From positions 1 through 30,655 of IMG/VR virus record IMGVR_UViG_3300037502_000603: a DNA stretch of 30,655 nucleotides. The stretch is one strand, 5' to 3'. Shown here piece by piece: positions 20,972 to 28,280 of the stretch (positions within the stretch are counted from its first letter, which is position 1; each line of letters opens with the position of its first letter). The translations under genes and the position numbers were made by a program. Source of the DNA: a virus. The notes beneath the pieces are model-generated. The model ran no database searches. It worked only from the letters and a program-made list of their open reading frames with translations, and was not told where the DNA came from.

Positions 20972-21267
20972 GCGGCCTCCGACTTGATAGCGTCCAACAT
21001 ATGCTCGGCAATCTCGTGCCAGTTAACGTCCTGCAAGAAAGCGTTTGCATAGCCCACGGCCAACCCTTCGACGGTAGCGCACTCAAAAACAACTTGTTCA
21101 GCGTAGTCGCGCAAGCCATCAGCCAGAGCGCGAACGTCAGTTGGGTCGAACGCGCTAAAGTAGTCGGCGGGGTCGTACCCGTCGAATATCTCCAAGTTAA
21201 CGCGCCAAGTGGCGTAGTTAGTCCATCCGTTATAACGGCTATCGGTGTCGTTGATTGTGTATCCCAT
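20968..21267 (-). CDS. Conserved hypothetical protein with NGWTNYATWRVNLE motif
   Basis: A 99-residue acidic protein. The motif YNGWTNYATWRVNLEIFDG (about 12-30) is one I recall from small bacterial and phage proteins, usually without a known role. The rest is helical (DVRALADGLRDYAEQVVFEC; LQDVNWHEIAEHMLDAIKS). Its leader has GGAG ten bases before the ATG, sharing the ACTAAC-GGAG pattern of the upstream genes. A role against host defence is possible for an early acidic protein, but nothing in the sequence proves it. Confidence 0.7.
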   Translation of the reverse strand: MGYTINDTDSRYNGWTNYATWRVNLEIFDGYDPADYFSAFDPTDVRALADGLRDYAEQVVFECATVEGLAVGYANAFLQDVNWHEIAEHMLDAIKSEAA

Positions 21268-21291
21268 GATTTTCTCCTAGTTAGTTATTAG

Positions 21292-21483
21292 TTAAGCGGC
21301 TTTGGCGATAGCGTTGAAGGCTTTCCAATAGGTCAAGGCAGAGCGATAGTCGTCACACCTCACCTTGTCGTGTACGTCGCCACGAGCGTTGCGGACGACG
21401 ACACACCACCACGAGCCAGAGCGCGAAAAATGGGTAGACCAATCGTTTTTGAAAATCTTTACTTTCGAGGATGCGTAAGACAT
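21292..21483 (-). CDS. Small basic hypothetical protein
   Basis: A 63-residue protein starting at ATG 21483 after GGAGAACCTAGCA. It is basic and aromatic (KVKIFKNDWSTHFSRSGSWW; VVVRNARGDVHDKVRC), with a helical C-terminus (DYRSALTYWKAFNAIAKA). The upstream in-frame extension would cross the repeated leader and is not used. No recognised family. Confidence 0.6.
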   Translation of the reverse strand: MSYASSKVKIFKNDWSTHFSRSGSWWCVVVRNARGDVHDKVRCDDYRSALTYWKAFNAIAKAA

Positions 21484-21656
21484 TGCTAGGTTCTCCGAGT
21501 TAGTTGCGGCAATAGTCAACGAGAGCAGCGATACCCGAGACACAGATGCTAAACGCACCGAGTCTGAAGTCGTCGAGGACGATAGAGGCTAGAGCGACGC
21601 TGAAGCCTACGAACACGAGAGAGTTAAGAAAGCGGGTCATTGCTAGATGCTCCGTG
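21484..21656 (-). repeat. Repeated translation-leader cassette of the small genes
   Basis: Read on the - strand, the 27 bases before ATG 21640 and before ATG 21483 are nearly the same: an ACTAAC box, then (A/T)CGGAG, three or four bases, and CTAGCA before ATG. Partial copies precede ATG 21869 (AACACGGAGAACTAACC) and ATG 21267 (ACTAACTAGGAG). The span listed here runs between the first two copies and includes the coding region 21500-21640. Confidence 0.55.
21500..21640 (-). CDS. Small two-segment membrane protein
   Basis: A 46-residue protein starting at ATG 21640 after GGAGCATCTAGCA. Residues 5-23 (LNSLVFVGFSVALASIVL) and 28-43 (LGAFSICVSGIAALV) are hydrophobic, suggesting two membrane helices joined by DDFR. 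It lies between two soluble small proteins with the same type of leader. Function unknown; a membrane role is likely. Confidence 0.55.
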   Translation of the reverse strand: MTRFLNSLVFVGFSVALASIVLDDFRLGAFSICVSGIAALVDYCRN

Positions 21657-21869
21657 TTAGTTAGCAAGGGCTGAGAGTTTCGCGGACATATCAGAGAGGC
21701 GATGCGCGAAGATCGGGACATTGCGGTATTTCGCTACGTTGTCACCATGCGAGACGCTTGCGAACCAGTTGCCGTAAGTGCTGTTAGTGCGGACAATATG
21801 AAAGACGCAGCCGTCTGCGTAACCTACATATTCACCTTTGCGGAATGCTGACTTCTCAATGTTGAACAT
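21657..21869 (-). CDS. Hypothetical protein, first gene of the - strand operon
   Basis: A 70-residue protein from ATG 21869, after ACACGGAGAACTAACC. It has beta character (KGEYVGYADGCVFHIVRTN; GNWFASVSHGDNVAKYR) and a short C-terminal helix. It is the first gene behind the promoter at 21914-21942. No motif recognised. Confidence 0.65.
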   Translation of the reverse strand: MFNIEKSAFRKGEYVGYADGCVFHIVRTNSTYGNWFASVSHGDNVAKYRNVPIFAHRLSDMSAKLSALAN

Positions 21870-21913
21870 GGTTAGTTCTCCGTGTTACCTGGTAGTTATC
21901 TGTCAACGATTCC

Positions 21914-21942
21914 TTTATAGCCTAGCCTTCTAATCGTGTAAA
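21914..21942 (-). promoter_or_regulatory. Promoter for the leftward small-gene operon
   Basis: On the - strand, TTTACA (21942-21937) and TATAAA (21919-21914) are spaced by 17 bases, close to sigma-70 consensus. It is the only good promoter I see before the first gene at 21869, leaving a leader of about 35 bases that contains the ACACGGAG ribosome site. Confidence 0.65.
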
Positions 21943-21967
21943 GGATTGTTTGACGAAATATAGTATG

Positions 21968-21992
21968 CTGCAACGATAGGTATTTGTTGCAG
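21968..21992. promoter_or_regulatory. Inverted repeat upstream of the leftward promoter
   Basis: CTGCAAC (21968-21974) and GTTGCAG (21986-21992) form a perfect inverted repeat with an 11-base spacer. It sits about 25 bases upstream of the -35 box and contains the GTTGC core of the iteron-like repeats at 22250-22314, which suggests a shared binding protein. Confidence 0.5.
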
Positions 21993-22249
21993 AGTGTTAG
22001 TAAAGGTGGACTATATACGACGTAAAAAACCTACTGACGTGCAAACTACTGAAAAGCAACGGAAAATCTATGCTGTTAGTAAGTAGTAAAGAGTCAATCG
22101 TAAAAATCAAAAAGAGAATGGTGTAGAAAACTAGTTTTAAAAAAATGACTACGTACTAACATTACTAACAGAATCTCTCGATTGACCGTCTTTGGTTGCT
22201 ATCTGTAGCACCCTCACCACTTGTTGCGATCCCGCCACAAACGTCTAGG

Positions 22250-22314
22250 TGTTGCACAAACGCAACAGGTCATGACCATGTTGCACCAACGCAACGTGTT
22301 GCATCTACGCGACA
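22250..22314. repeat. Three iteron-like 18-bp direct repeats
   Basis: TGTTGCANNNACGC(A/G)AC(A/G) occurs at 22250-22267, 22279-22296 and 22297-22314. Units 2 and 3 touch, and unit 1 is separated by an 11-base gap that holds the palindrome GGTCATGACC. Units 1 and 2 contain the inverted pair GTTGC-N6-GCAAC, so each could bind a dimer. An additional TTGTTGCGAT lies at 22221-22230. Tandem repeats of this length are typical of replication-initiator or repressor sites. Confidence 0.65.
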
Positions 22315-22490
22315 TCGAGTGAATGTAAATGATTCTCTTATGCGTAACGATAACCGTTAGCATCCAGGCTTGTGGTACACGCACAACAGGTGTGGTGTGA
22401 AAACAACAGGGGGGGGGTAGGGCCATGGGTTGACCGGTCACGATTACGAATGATCCGCGAACAATTTTTATTTTTTTATTAACCCCCTTC

Positions 22491-22524
22491 GCTAATAAAC
22501 CTTTTACCGTTATCCTTTATTAGC
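22491..22524. repeat. 9-bp perfect inverted repeat in AT-rich DNA
   Basis: GCTAATAAA (22491-22499) and TTTATTAGC (22516-22524) are perfect complements separated by 16 bases, next to a T/A-rich tract. It may form a weak hairpin in RNA or be a binding site in the DNA. No T tract follows, so I do not call it a terminator. Confidence 0.5.
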
Positions 22525-22709
22525 AACGTCTGACCAGGTGCGCTGGTAGCGACTGAGAGGTAACTGAAGGAAGGACTCCACCATCTAAGGCACTAAACGT
22601 CATATCTCCCGTGACGCTTCCGCCTCGGCACACAGGCTACCCGGTTGTGGTAGATCGCGGCCTCCCGGCAGGATCACCCTGCACGTTGCTTTCTCCTCGC
22701 CAAACCTTC

Positions 22710-22718
22710 TGTTACAGT
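22710..22718 (+). promoter_or_regulatory. Possible extended -10 promoter for the packaging operon
   Basis: TGTTACAGT at 22710-22718 reads as an extended -10 (TG, one base, TACAGT), seven bases before ATG 22725, so transcription could start at or near the first codon. No -35 at proper spacing was found. This is a weak candidate; late genes may depend on a phage activator instead. Confidence 0.3.
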
Positions 22719-22724
22719 CTGGAT

Positions 22725-22928
22725 ATGTCGATACGTATGTCGGAGGGGGAGTGGGCAGAGTTTGCTGCCAAGGCTTTGGTATGCCGCTCCTGCTTCTGGG
22801 CTGCTCAAGTGACGAAGTTAGCCGAGAAGGTCTGGTGTGCCCACGCCACGCACCACGGATGGATGCTTGACGTTCCTGCCTGTTCTGGCAAAGAGTTCCG
22901 ATATGAACCTTGTAACAGAAAGTTTTAA
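22725..22928 (+). CDS. Small Cys/His-rich protein before the terminase genes
   Basis: A 67-residue protein starting at ATG 22725 (ATG 22737 is an alternative). Cys and His residues are ordered CRSC, CAHATHH and then two single Cys (PACSG, EPCNR), suggesting a zinc-binding fold. It lies upstream of and overlaps the terminase small subunit by 26 bases, so a DNA-packaging or regulatory role fits. The open frame extends upstream to 22611, but the added residues are Pro-rich and lie before the candidate promoter. Confidence 0.6.
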   Translation: MSIRMSEGEWAEFAAKALVCRSCFWAAQVTKLAEKVWCAHATHHGWMLDVPACSGKEFRYEPCNRKF

Positions 22929-23391
22929 GTCCATTCCTTTTAAGCCTCGGGAACTAAAGGCTTCGCAAGAGGTTCTGGATAAGATTTACGAGGCTGCCAA
23001 ACTGGGGCTAAAGGGTGATGCCTTGGCCTTTGCTGCTGGGTTGCTGCCTGTCGAGTACCGTAGACTTTGCCAATTAGATAACGCGGCTGCCATAGCCGAG
23101 GGGAAGGGCCGTGCGGACTCCGAGGTTGAGGCAGCGGTCCAGTTGCGCACAGCGGCGACGAAAGGCGACAGCAAAGCCGCCCTTGCCCTGCTTACCCACC
23201 TTCACGGATGGGTTGCCAAGCAGCAAGTCCAAGTCGATATTAAGTCGCAAATTAGTATTGTCGCCGCGCTGCAAGAGGCAGAATCTCGCGTCCTGGCAGG
23301 CCGCGTATATGAGGCTACACCGGATCAATTAACGCATGAGCCTGCCCAAACCCTGACTCTGAAGGACGAACGTGCAACAGCCGATCTATAG
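22903..23391 (+). CDS. Terminase small subunit-like protein
   Basis: A 162-residue protein from ATG 22903. It is helical: an N-terminal HTH-like part (LKASQEVLDKIYEAAKLGLK; ALAFAAGLLPVEYRRLCQLD), a central region (DSEVEAAVQLRTAATKGDSK) and a C-terminal VQVDIKSQISIVAALQEAES. Length, helical order and location directly before TerL (20-base overlap) fit TerS, which recognises the packaging site. The upstream in-frame extension is inside the neighbouring gene and has no ribosome site. Confidence 0.75.
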   Translation: MNLVTESFKSIPFKPRELKASQEVLDKIYEAAKLGLKGDALAFAAGLLPVEYRRLCQLDNAAAIAEGKGRADSEVEAAVQLRTAATKGDSKAALALLTHLHGWVAKQQVQVDIKSQISIVAALQEAESRVLAGRVYEATPDQLTHEPAQTLTLKDERATADL

Positions 23392-24901
23392 CCCCGAAGA
23401 AGAAGAGTTGCTAATGAGCAAACTCTGGTCGCCCGTCATTAAGGACGACCCAGAGGCTTTCGTGCTACTCGCTTTCCCTTGGGGCCAGAAAGGTACGCCT
23501 CTCGAACACTTTCGGGGTCCGCGTAAGTGGCAGCGTGACATTCTGCGCGACATCGCCGCTCACGTAGCGAAAAACAAAACTGCCACTTCCTACGAAGTCC
23601 TGCGTATGGCTACGGCTTCGGGTCGCGGTATCGGTAAGTCCGCACTCGTATCCTGGCTGATCCTATGGATGCTCAGTACCCGCATAGGCTCAACGACCAT
23701 TGTGTCGGCTAACTCGGAAGCGCAGTTGCGCTCGATTACATGGGCAGAAATCACTAAGTGGGCAGCGCTCCTGATCAACTCGCATTGGTTTGAGATTAGC
23801 GCCACCCGCGTCATGCCCGCTAAGTGGCTCGCTGAACTGGTTGAACGTGACCTTAAAAAAGGTACGCGTTACTGGTCCGTTGAGGGTCGGTTGTGGTCCG
23901 AAGAGAACCCCGACTCGTATGCCGGTGTCCACAACTTTGACGGCGTGATGGTCATTTTTGACGAAGCCAGCGGTATCCCTGACCCCATCTGGTCGGTGAC
24001 GGCAGGCTTCTTCACGGAGAACACCCCGCACCGTTTCTGGATGTCGTTTAGCAACCCCCGCCGTAACGAGGGCTATTTTTTCGAGGCGTTCCACTCTAAG
24101 CGTGCGTTCTGGAACACCCGCAACATTGACGCTCGCACCGTTGAGGAAACGGATAAGTCGGTATACCAGCAGATCATTGACGAATATGGCATTGACTCAC
24201 CTCAAGCCAAGGTGGAAGTCTATGGAGAGTTTCCGTCAGAAGGTGACGACCAATTTATTCCGCCTAGCCTTGTTGATGGCGCAATGTCTCGTAATCGGTA
24301 TAAGGACGAAACAGCGCCACGAGTTATCGGCGTCGATCCTGCGCGAAGTGGAGCAGACTCGACGGTTATCGCAGTCCGCCAAGGACGCGACATCATCGCC
24401 ATCAAACGCTACAAAGGCGAAGACACGATGGAGATTGTGGGACGCGTAATTGACGCTATTGAAGAATACCAACCCGCACTCGTCGTCCTTGACGAAGGCG
24501 GTCTCGGCTACGGCATCCTTGATCGTTTGAAAGAGCAGCGTTATAAGGTGGTGCGTGGCGTTAACTTTGGATGGAAGTCCAAGACCCCGGCTATGTGGCA
24601 AAACAAGCGTGCAGAGTTGTGGGGCGAAATGAAAGCGTGGCTGAAAGACGCCGCGTTGCCTAATGATCGGCAACTAAAAGCCGACCTTACGGGTCCAAAG
24701 CAGAAGATCAATTCCTCTGGCGCTATCTTGCTGGAATCTAAAAAGGACATGAAAGCGCGTGGCCTTGCCTCGCCTGACGCCGCCGATGCGATTGCCGTGA
24801 CCTTTGCGTATCCCGTCGCGCACCGCGAATACCGCGAGCGTCCTCGAACCATTACCGCAAGCCGCGATAGCGGCATGATCAACACTTGGATGGGTGCTTA
24901 A
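23372..24901 (+). CDS. terL: Terminase large subunit
   Basis: A 509-residue protein starting at GTG 23372. The ATPase has Walker A GRGIGKS (84-90), Walker B VMVIFDEAS (192-200, with D197 and E198 catalytic) and the coupling motif MSFSNPRRNEGYFFE. The C-terminal nuclease has VIGVDPARSGADSTVIAV (about 318-335), LVVLDEGGLGYG and SPDAADAIAVTFAY, giving the three acidic metal ligands of the RNase H-like fold. It packages the DNA into the prohead through the portal and cuts the concatemer. Its TAA shares one base with the next ATG. Confidence 0.95.
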   Translation: MQQPIYSPEEEELLMSKLWSPVIKDDPEAFVLLAFPWGQKGTPLEHFRGPRKWQRDILRDIAAHVAKNKTATSYEVLRMATASGRGIGKSALVSWLILWMLSTRIGSTTIVSANSEAQLRSITWAEITKWAALLINSHWFEISATRVMPAKWLAELVERDLKKGTRYWSVEGRLWSEENPDSYAGVHNFDGVMVIFDEASGIPDPIWSVTAGFFTENTPHRFWMSFSNPRRNEGYFFEAFHSKRAFWNTRNIDARTVEETDKSVYQQIIDEYGIDSPQAKVEVYGEFPSEGDDQFIPPSLVDGAMSRNRYKDETAPRVIGVDPARSGADSTVIAVRQGRDIIAIKRYKGEDTMEIVGRVIDAIEEYQPALVVLDEGGLGYGILDRLKEQRYKVVRGVNFGWKSKTPAMWQNKRAELWGEMKAWLKDAALPNDRQLKADLTGPKQKINSSGAILLESKKDMKARGLASPDAADAIAVTFAYPVAHREYRERPRTITASRDSGMINTWMGA

Positions 24902-25161
24902 TGGCTAAGAAGTCCGTCAGCCTCTCAGTTGGTAGAGGAGAAAAACAGCCCGTGTCAAGAGGGGCGGGATTGACCGCGAAAGGTCGTGCAAAATACAATC
25001 GTGCAACGGGGTCTAAATTGAAGGCTCCGGCGCCCAATCCGAAGACAAAAGCGGATGCAGGCAGAAAGAAATCATTCTGTGCTAGAATGGCTCCCATCGC
25101 AAAAAAGAGTCCGCGAGGAAGCCGTGCTAGAGCATCGATGCGTAGATGGAACTGTAACTGA
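24901..25161 (+). CDS. Small basic DUF6321-like protein
   Basis: An 86-residue protein starting at ATG 24901, sharing one base with the TerL stop. It reads VSRGAGLTAKGRAKYNRATG, then KKSFCARMAP, and ends RRWNCN. This order matches the DUF6321 group as I recall it, a common small phage protein of unknown function. It is Lys/Arg-rich, so likely binds DNA or protein in the head or packaging step. Its last 38 bases overlap the proposed start of the HNH gene. Confidence 0.75.
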   Translation: MAKKSVSLSVGRGEKQPVSRGAGLTAKGRAKYNRATGSKLKAPAPNPKTKADAGRKKSFCARMAPIAKKSPRGSRARASMRRWNCN

Positions 25162-25591
25162 AGTTTGGGCAGACGTAAGAGGGTACGAGGGCAAATACCA
25201 AGTTAGCACTCTTGGGCGCGTCAAGTCAGTTGCTAGATTTAGGCGCACCAAACGTGGAGGGCAGACATGGATGCCAGAGCGCATCATGAAACCTCACGTA
25301 AAGACGCGCAAAAACCGGACATTGCCATACGCAGAAATTGGACTAAGAAACGGTGAATCCCGAGATGTACGTGGAAAAGCGTTTCTGGTGCATAGGTTGG
25401 TTGCAGATGCCTTTATAAAGCAACTGGAGCCGGGCGAGCAGGTTGATCACATTAACGGGGTGCATGACGACAATAGGGTTGAGAATTTGCGTGTAATGCA
25501 CTACACAGAACACGCAAGATTGCATCCAACTGTTGTCAATCCGTTAAGTCACAACCCAGTAAACGGACAATTTTTGCCGAGAGGCGCTTAA
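25124..25591 (+). CDS. HNH endonuclease with NUMOD4-like N-terminus
   Basis: A 155-residue protein if started at GTG 25124, which has GAGGAA four bases upstream; the frame is open to 25055. The N-terminal part is a NUMOD4-like module (EVWADVRGYEGKYQVSTLGR), followed by the HNH_3 type core: FLVHRLVADAFIKQ (first H), VDHINGVHDDNRVENLRVM (DH and N). Such enzymes cut DNA and behave as selfish elements. It is wedged between a small basic protein and the next one in the packaging operon, with lower GC than TerL, which supports insertion. Confidence 0.88.
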   Translation: MLEHRCVDGTVTEVWADVRGYEGKYQVSTLGRVKSVARFRRTKRGGQTWMPERIMKPHVKTRKNRTLPYAEIGLRNGESRDVRGKAFLVHRLVADAFIKQLEPGEQVDHINGVHDDNRVENLRVMHYTEHARLHPTVVNPLSHNPVNGQFLPRGA

Positions 25592-25592
25592 A

Positions 25593-25766
25593 ATGGCTAA
25601 AAAGCCGGGTCTTTATGAAAATATTCATCGAAAACGCGCTCGAATCGCTGCGGGATCGGGCGAGAAAATGCGTAAACCGGGCGCTAGAGGCGCTCCAACG
25701 GCTGCCGCTTTCCGAAAATCTGCCCGAACCGCCAAAAAGCCCGCCAAATCCTCCAAAAAAGGTTAA
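25593..25766 (+). CDS. Small basic phage protein (KPGLYENIH type)
   Basis: A 57-residue ORF below common length cutoffs. It reads MAKKPGLYENIHRKRARI and GSGEKMRKPGARGAPTAAA, a conserved pattern in small basic phage proteins that I recall, ending in a Lys/Ala tail. It lies one base after the HNH gene, with the HNH 3' end as its only leader. Function unknown; DNA binding or head assembly is a guess from its charge. A longer frame at 25615-25830 is only its shadow. Confidence 0.7.
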   Translation: MAKKPGLYENIHRKRARIAAGSGEKMRKPGARGAPTAAAFRKSARTAKKPAKSSKKG

Positions 25767-25771
25767 AAAAC

Positions 25772-25963
25772 ATGTACGGAAAGAAAAACCCCGGTCCAAT
25801 CGGCGTGTCTCCCGGCGCAACAGTCGGTGACATGATCCAAAACAGCCGGATGCAGAAGCCTCGTGCGCCTGCTCCGCGTGCGCCTCGTCGCATGAACGAG
25901 GAAATGATCCGCACTACGGTTGATTTTCGACCGACCCCGATGGTGAAGCGGGGTATGCGCTAA
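25772..25963 (+). CDS. Small basic Pro-rich hypothetical protein
   Basis: A 63-residue protein, Pro/Arg-rich in the middle ([20 protein letters not shown]), probably disordered, and ending MVKRGMR. Its stop shares one base with the next ATG. It belongs to a series of three short basic proteins before the portal gene. Function unknown. Confidence 0.6.
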   Translation: MYGKKNPGPIGVSPGATVGDMIQNSRMQKPRAPAPRAPRRMNEEMIRTTVDFRPTPMVKRGMR

Positions 25964-26109
25964 TGCCGCTAGTCAAGTCTGCGTCTAAGGGCGCTTTTCG
26001 CAAGAACATCCGAGCCGAAGTGAAGGCAGGCAAGCCCGTAAAGCAAGCCCTTGCCATCGCGTATTCGGTCAAGCGCCGCGCTGCGGCCAAGGGTAAGAAG
26101 GGCAAGTAA
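25963..26109 (+). CDS. Small basic DUF6496-like protein
   Basis: A 48-residue ORF too short for standard ORF lists. It reads [40 protein letters not shown] and ends with a Lys/Gly tail, matching a recurring phage pattern I associate with DUF6496-type proteins. It shares one base with the genes on both sides (TAATG at each joint), including the portal gene. Function unknown; position suggests a role in capsid assembly or packaging. Confidence 0.7.
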   Translation: MPLVKSASKGAFRKNIRAEVKAGKPVKQALAIAYSVKRRAAAKGKKGK

Positions 26110-28280
26110 TGGCTAAAGACCCGACAGGGATAAAGGGCGCGGCTTACGTGGCTAATACGCCCGAAAGCCGTCGTGGGCGCGATAAAGCAGACATTCTGTC
26201 TCAAGCGCGTACCCGGATGCAGTTGTCCCTGACGGCTTATAGCGAGTCTCGGGACAGCGAACTAGACGACCTGCGCTTTATGGCAGGTTCGCCGGATAAC
26301 CGCTGGCAGTGGCCTCAAGAGGTGCTGGCAACCCGTGGTGCCGTGCAGGGTCAGACGATTAACGCTCGTCCCTGCCTGACCATCAACAAGTTGCCCCAGC
26401 ATGTGCGCCAAGTCACGAACGACCAGCGCCAGAATCGCCCTGCGGGTAAGGTCATCCCGGTTGATGACAAGGCGGACATTGAAGTTGCCGAGGTGTTTGA
26501 CGGCATCGTCCGGCACATTGAGTACATTTCCGACGCTGATGTCGCTTATGACACCGCCTGTGAGAATCAGGTGACGTATGGCGAAGGCTATATCCGCATC
26601 CTAACCGAGTATTGCGACCCGGATTCGTTTGACCAAGACATCCGTATCGCTCGCGTTCGTAACTCGTTCTCGGTATATATGGACCCGCACATCCAAGACC
26701 CGTGCGGAGCCGACGCAGAATGGTGTTTCATAACCGAGGACATGCCCCGTGAGGAGTTTGAGCGTCATTTTCCTGACGCCGAGCCCATCTCGTCGATCCA
26801 GAGCCGTGGTATTGGTGACGAGAATCTGGCGCAGTGGATTACCGACAATTCAGTACGGATTGCGGAATACTTCTACGCTTACTACGAAAAAGCGAAGTTA
26901 AACCTTTATCCAGGCGGCGCTACCGCCTACGCTGGCTCACCTGAAGCCGCGCAGATGGAGGCGATGGGCCTCGCTCCGATCCGCAGCCGTGACGTAGACA
27001 TCCGCAAGATCAAGTGGATGAAGATTAACGGCTACGAGGTGCTGGAAGAGCAGGACTGGCCGGGTAAGTCGATTCCGGTTGTTCGCGTAGTCGGCAACGA
27101 GTTTGAGGTTGAAGGCCGTATCTACATCAGCGGCCTCGTGCGTAACGCTAAAGACGCGCAGCGCATGTACAACTACTGGGTATCCCAAGAGGCGGAAATG
27201 CTCGCCTTGGCCCCCAAAGCGCCGTTTATCGGCTACGGTGGGCAGTTCGAGGGATACGAACACCAGTGGAAGACCGCCAATACCCAGAACTGGCCGTATT
27301 TGGAGGTCAATCCTGACGTAACTGACGGCGCTGGCAACATGCTGCCGCTGCCGCAACGTGCCGCTCCGCCCCTTGCTCAAACCGGCCTGATTCAGGCTAA
27401 GATGGGCGCGTCGGACGACATCAAGTCTACGACGGGCTACTATGACTCTAGCCTTGGCGCCACGTCTAACGAGCGCTCGGGTAGAGCCATATTGGCGCGT
27501 GAACGTCAGGGCGATACGGGGTCATATCACTACGTCGATAACCTTGCCCGCGCTATCCGCTACGTCACGCGTCAACTCGTTGACTTGATTCCGAAGATTT
27601 ACGATACCCAGCGTATCGCTCGGATCATTGGCATTGACGGGGAAACCTCGACGGTGCGGATTGACCCGATGCAGCAAGAGCCTGTCCGTAAGATCATGGA
27701 TCAGGCTGGCATTGTTATTGAGAAAATCTACAACCCGTCCGTGGGTAAGTACGACGTTGCCGTTACGACCGGCCCGTCCTACATGACCAAGCGCCAAGAG
27801 GCGATGGACGCGATGTCGCAGATTCTTCAAGCCAACCCGAACCTTTGGGGCGTGGCAGGCGATCTGTTCGTTAAGAACATGGATTGGCCGGGAGCGCAGG
27901 AAATTGCCAAGCGCCTCGCCAAGACCATCGATCCGAAACTGCTGTCTGACCCGGATGAAGACCCAGCGCTTCAGGCTGCTAACCAGCAAATTGAGGCTAT
28001 GGGCGCTGAAATGGATCAGATGTTCCAGATGCTCCAGAACGTCTCGCGCTCGATGGAAGCGACGGAACTGCGGATTAAGGAGCAGGAAGCGCAGATTAAG
28101 GCGTATGACGCTGAAACCAAGCGCATTAGCGCTGTCCAATCTGGTCTGAACGAAGATCAAATTCAAGACATTATTATGGGTACTCTTGCCGGAATGATGA
28201 CTACCGGTGATTTGGTTGGTACTATGGAACCTCGCGTTTCGCCCATGGAACTCGACAATAGTCAAGTACCGCCACAATGA
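26109..28280 (+). CDS. Portal protein, P22 type
   Basis: A 723-residue protein, close in size to P22 gp1 (about 725). The N-terminal region (SRDSELDDLRFMAGSPDNRW, then LTINKLPQHVRQVTNDQRQN) and central FSVYMDPHIQDPCGADAEWC are characteristic of P22-like portals. The C-terminal ~110 residues are a long Gln/Glu/Ala-rich helix (QQIEAMGAEMDQMFQMLQNV; MEATELRIKEQEAQIKAYDA), matching the barrel of P22-type portals that extends into the head. It forms the DNA channel used by TerL and, later, the ejection proteins. It overlaps the HNH gene by four bases (ATGA). Confidence 0.95.
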   Translation: MAKDPTGIKGAAYVANTPESRRGRDKADILSQARTRMQLSLTAYSESRDSELDDLRFMAGSPDNRWQWPQEVLATRGAVQGQTINARPCLTINKLPQHVRQVTNDQRQNRPAGKVIPVDDKADIEVAEVFDGIVRHIEYISDADVAYDTACENQVTYGEGYIRILTEYCDPDSFDQDIRIARVRNSFSVYMDPHIQDPCGADAEWCFITEDMPREEFERHFPDAEPISSIQSRGIGDENLAQWITDNSVRIAEYFYAYYEKAKLNLYPGGATAYAGSPEAAQMEAMGLAPIRSRDVDIRKIKWMKINGYEVLEEQDWPGKSIPVVRVVGNEFEVEGRIYISGLVRNAKDAQRMYNYWVSQEAEMLALAPKAPFIGYGGQFEGYEHQWKTANTQNWPYLEVNPDVTDGAGNMLPLPQRAAPPLAQTGLIQAKMGASDDIKSTTGYYDSSLGATSNERSGRAILARERQGDTGSYHYVDNLARAIRYVTRQLVDLIPKIYDTQRIARIIGIDGETSTVRIDPMQQEPVRKIMDQAGIVIEKIYNPSVGKYDVAVTTGPSYMTKRQEAMDAMSQILQANPNLWGVAGDLFVKNMDWPGAQEIAKRLAKTIDPKLLSDPDEDPALQAANQQIEAMGAEMDQMFQMLQNVSRSMEATELRIKEQEAQIKAYDAETKRISAVQSGLNEDQIQDIIMGTLAGMMTTGDLVGTMEPRVSPMELDNSQVPPQ

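Larger units (their letters stand above)
21943..22724. other. Non-coding repeat-rich region, candidate replication origin
   Basis: About 780 bases hold no convincing gene. The left half is AT-rich with motif TGTTAGTAA at 21995 and 22074 and inverted at 22162-22171, plus a perfect AAAACTAGTTTT (22127-22138). The middle holds the three iteron-like repeats (22250-22314), palindromes GGTCATGACC (22268-22277) and TGACCGGTCA (22431-22440), and nine G residues at 22409-22417. The right part has an A/T-rich tract (about 22460-22480) and the inverted repeat at 22491-22524. The region separates two divergent operons beside the replication ATPase, as expected for an origin. It may also be a control region. 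Confidence 0.5.

Noticed and set aside
22214-22441. 75-codon - strand ORF in the candidate origin
   Set aside because: Crosses the repeats and palindromes and has no ribosome site; its composition follows the repeats.
22540-22724. Possible tRNA or other structured RNA gene
   Set aside because: No cloverleaf with T-arm consensus and no CCA-type end could be fitted.
25615-25830. 71-codon + strand ORF near the small basic genes
   Set aside because: It overlaps the 57-residue KPGLYENIH-type gene and the next gene in another frame, and its product looks like a shadow.
27522-28277. 251-codon - strand ORF antisense to the portal gene
   Set aside because: Long only because the portal codon pattern avoids stops in this register; no ribosome site, Arg/His/Leu-rich product without motifs, and it opposes a certain gene.
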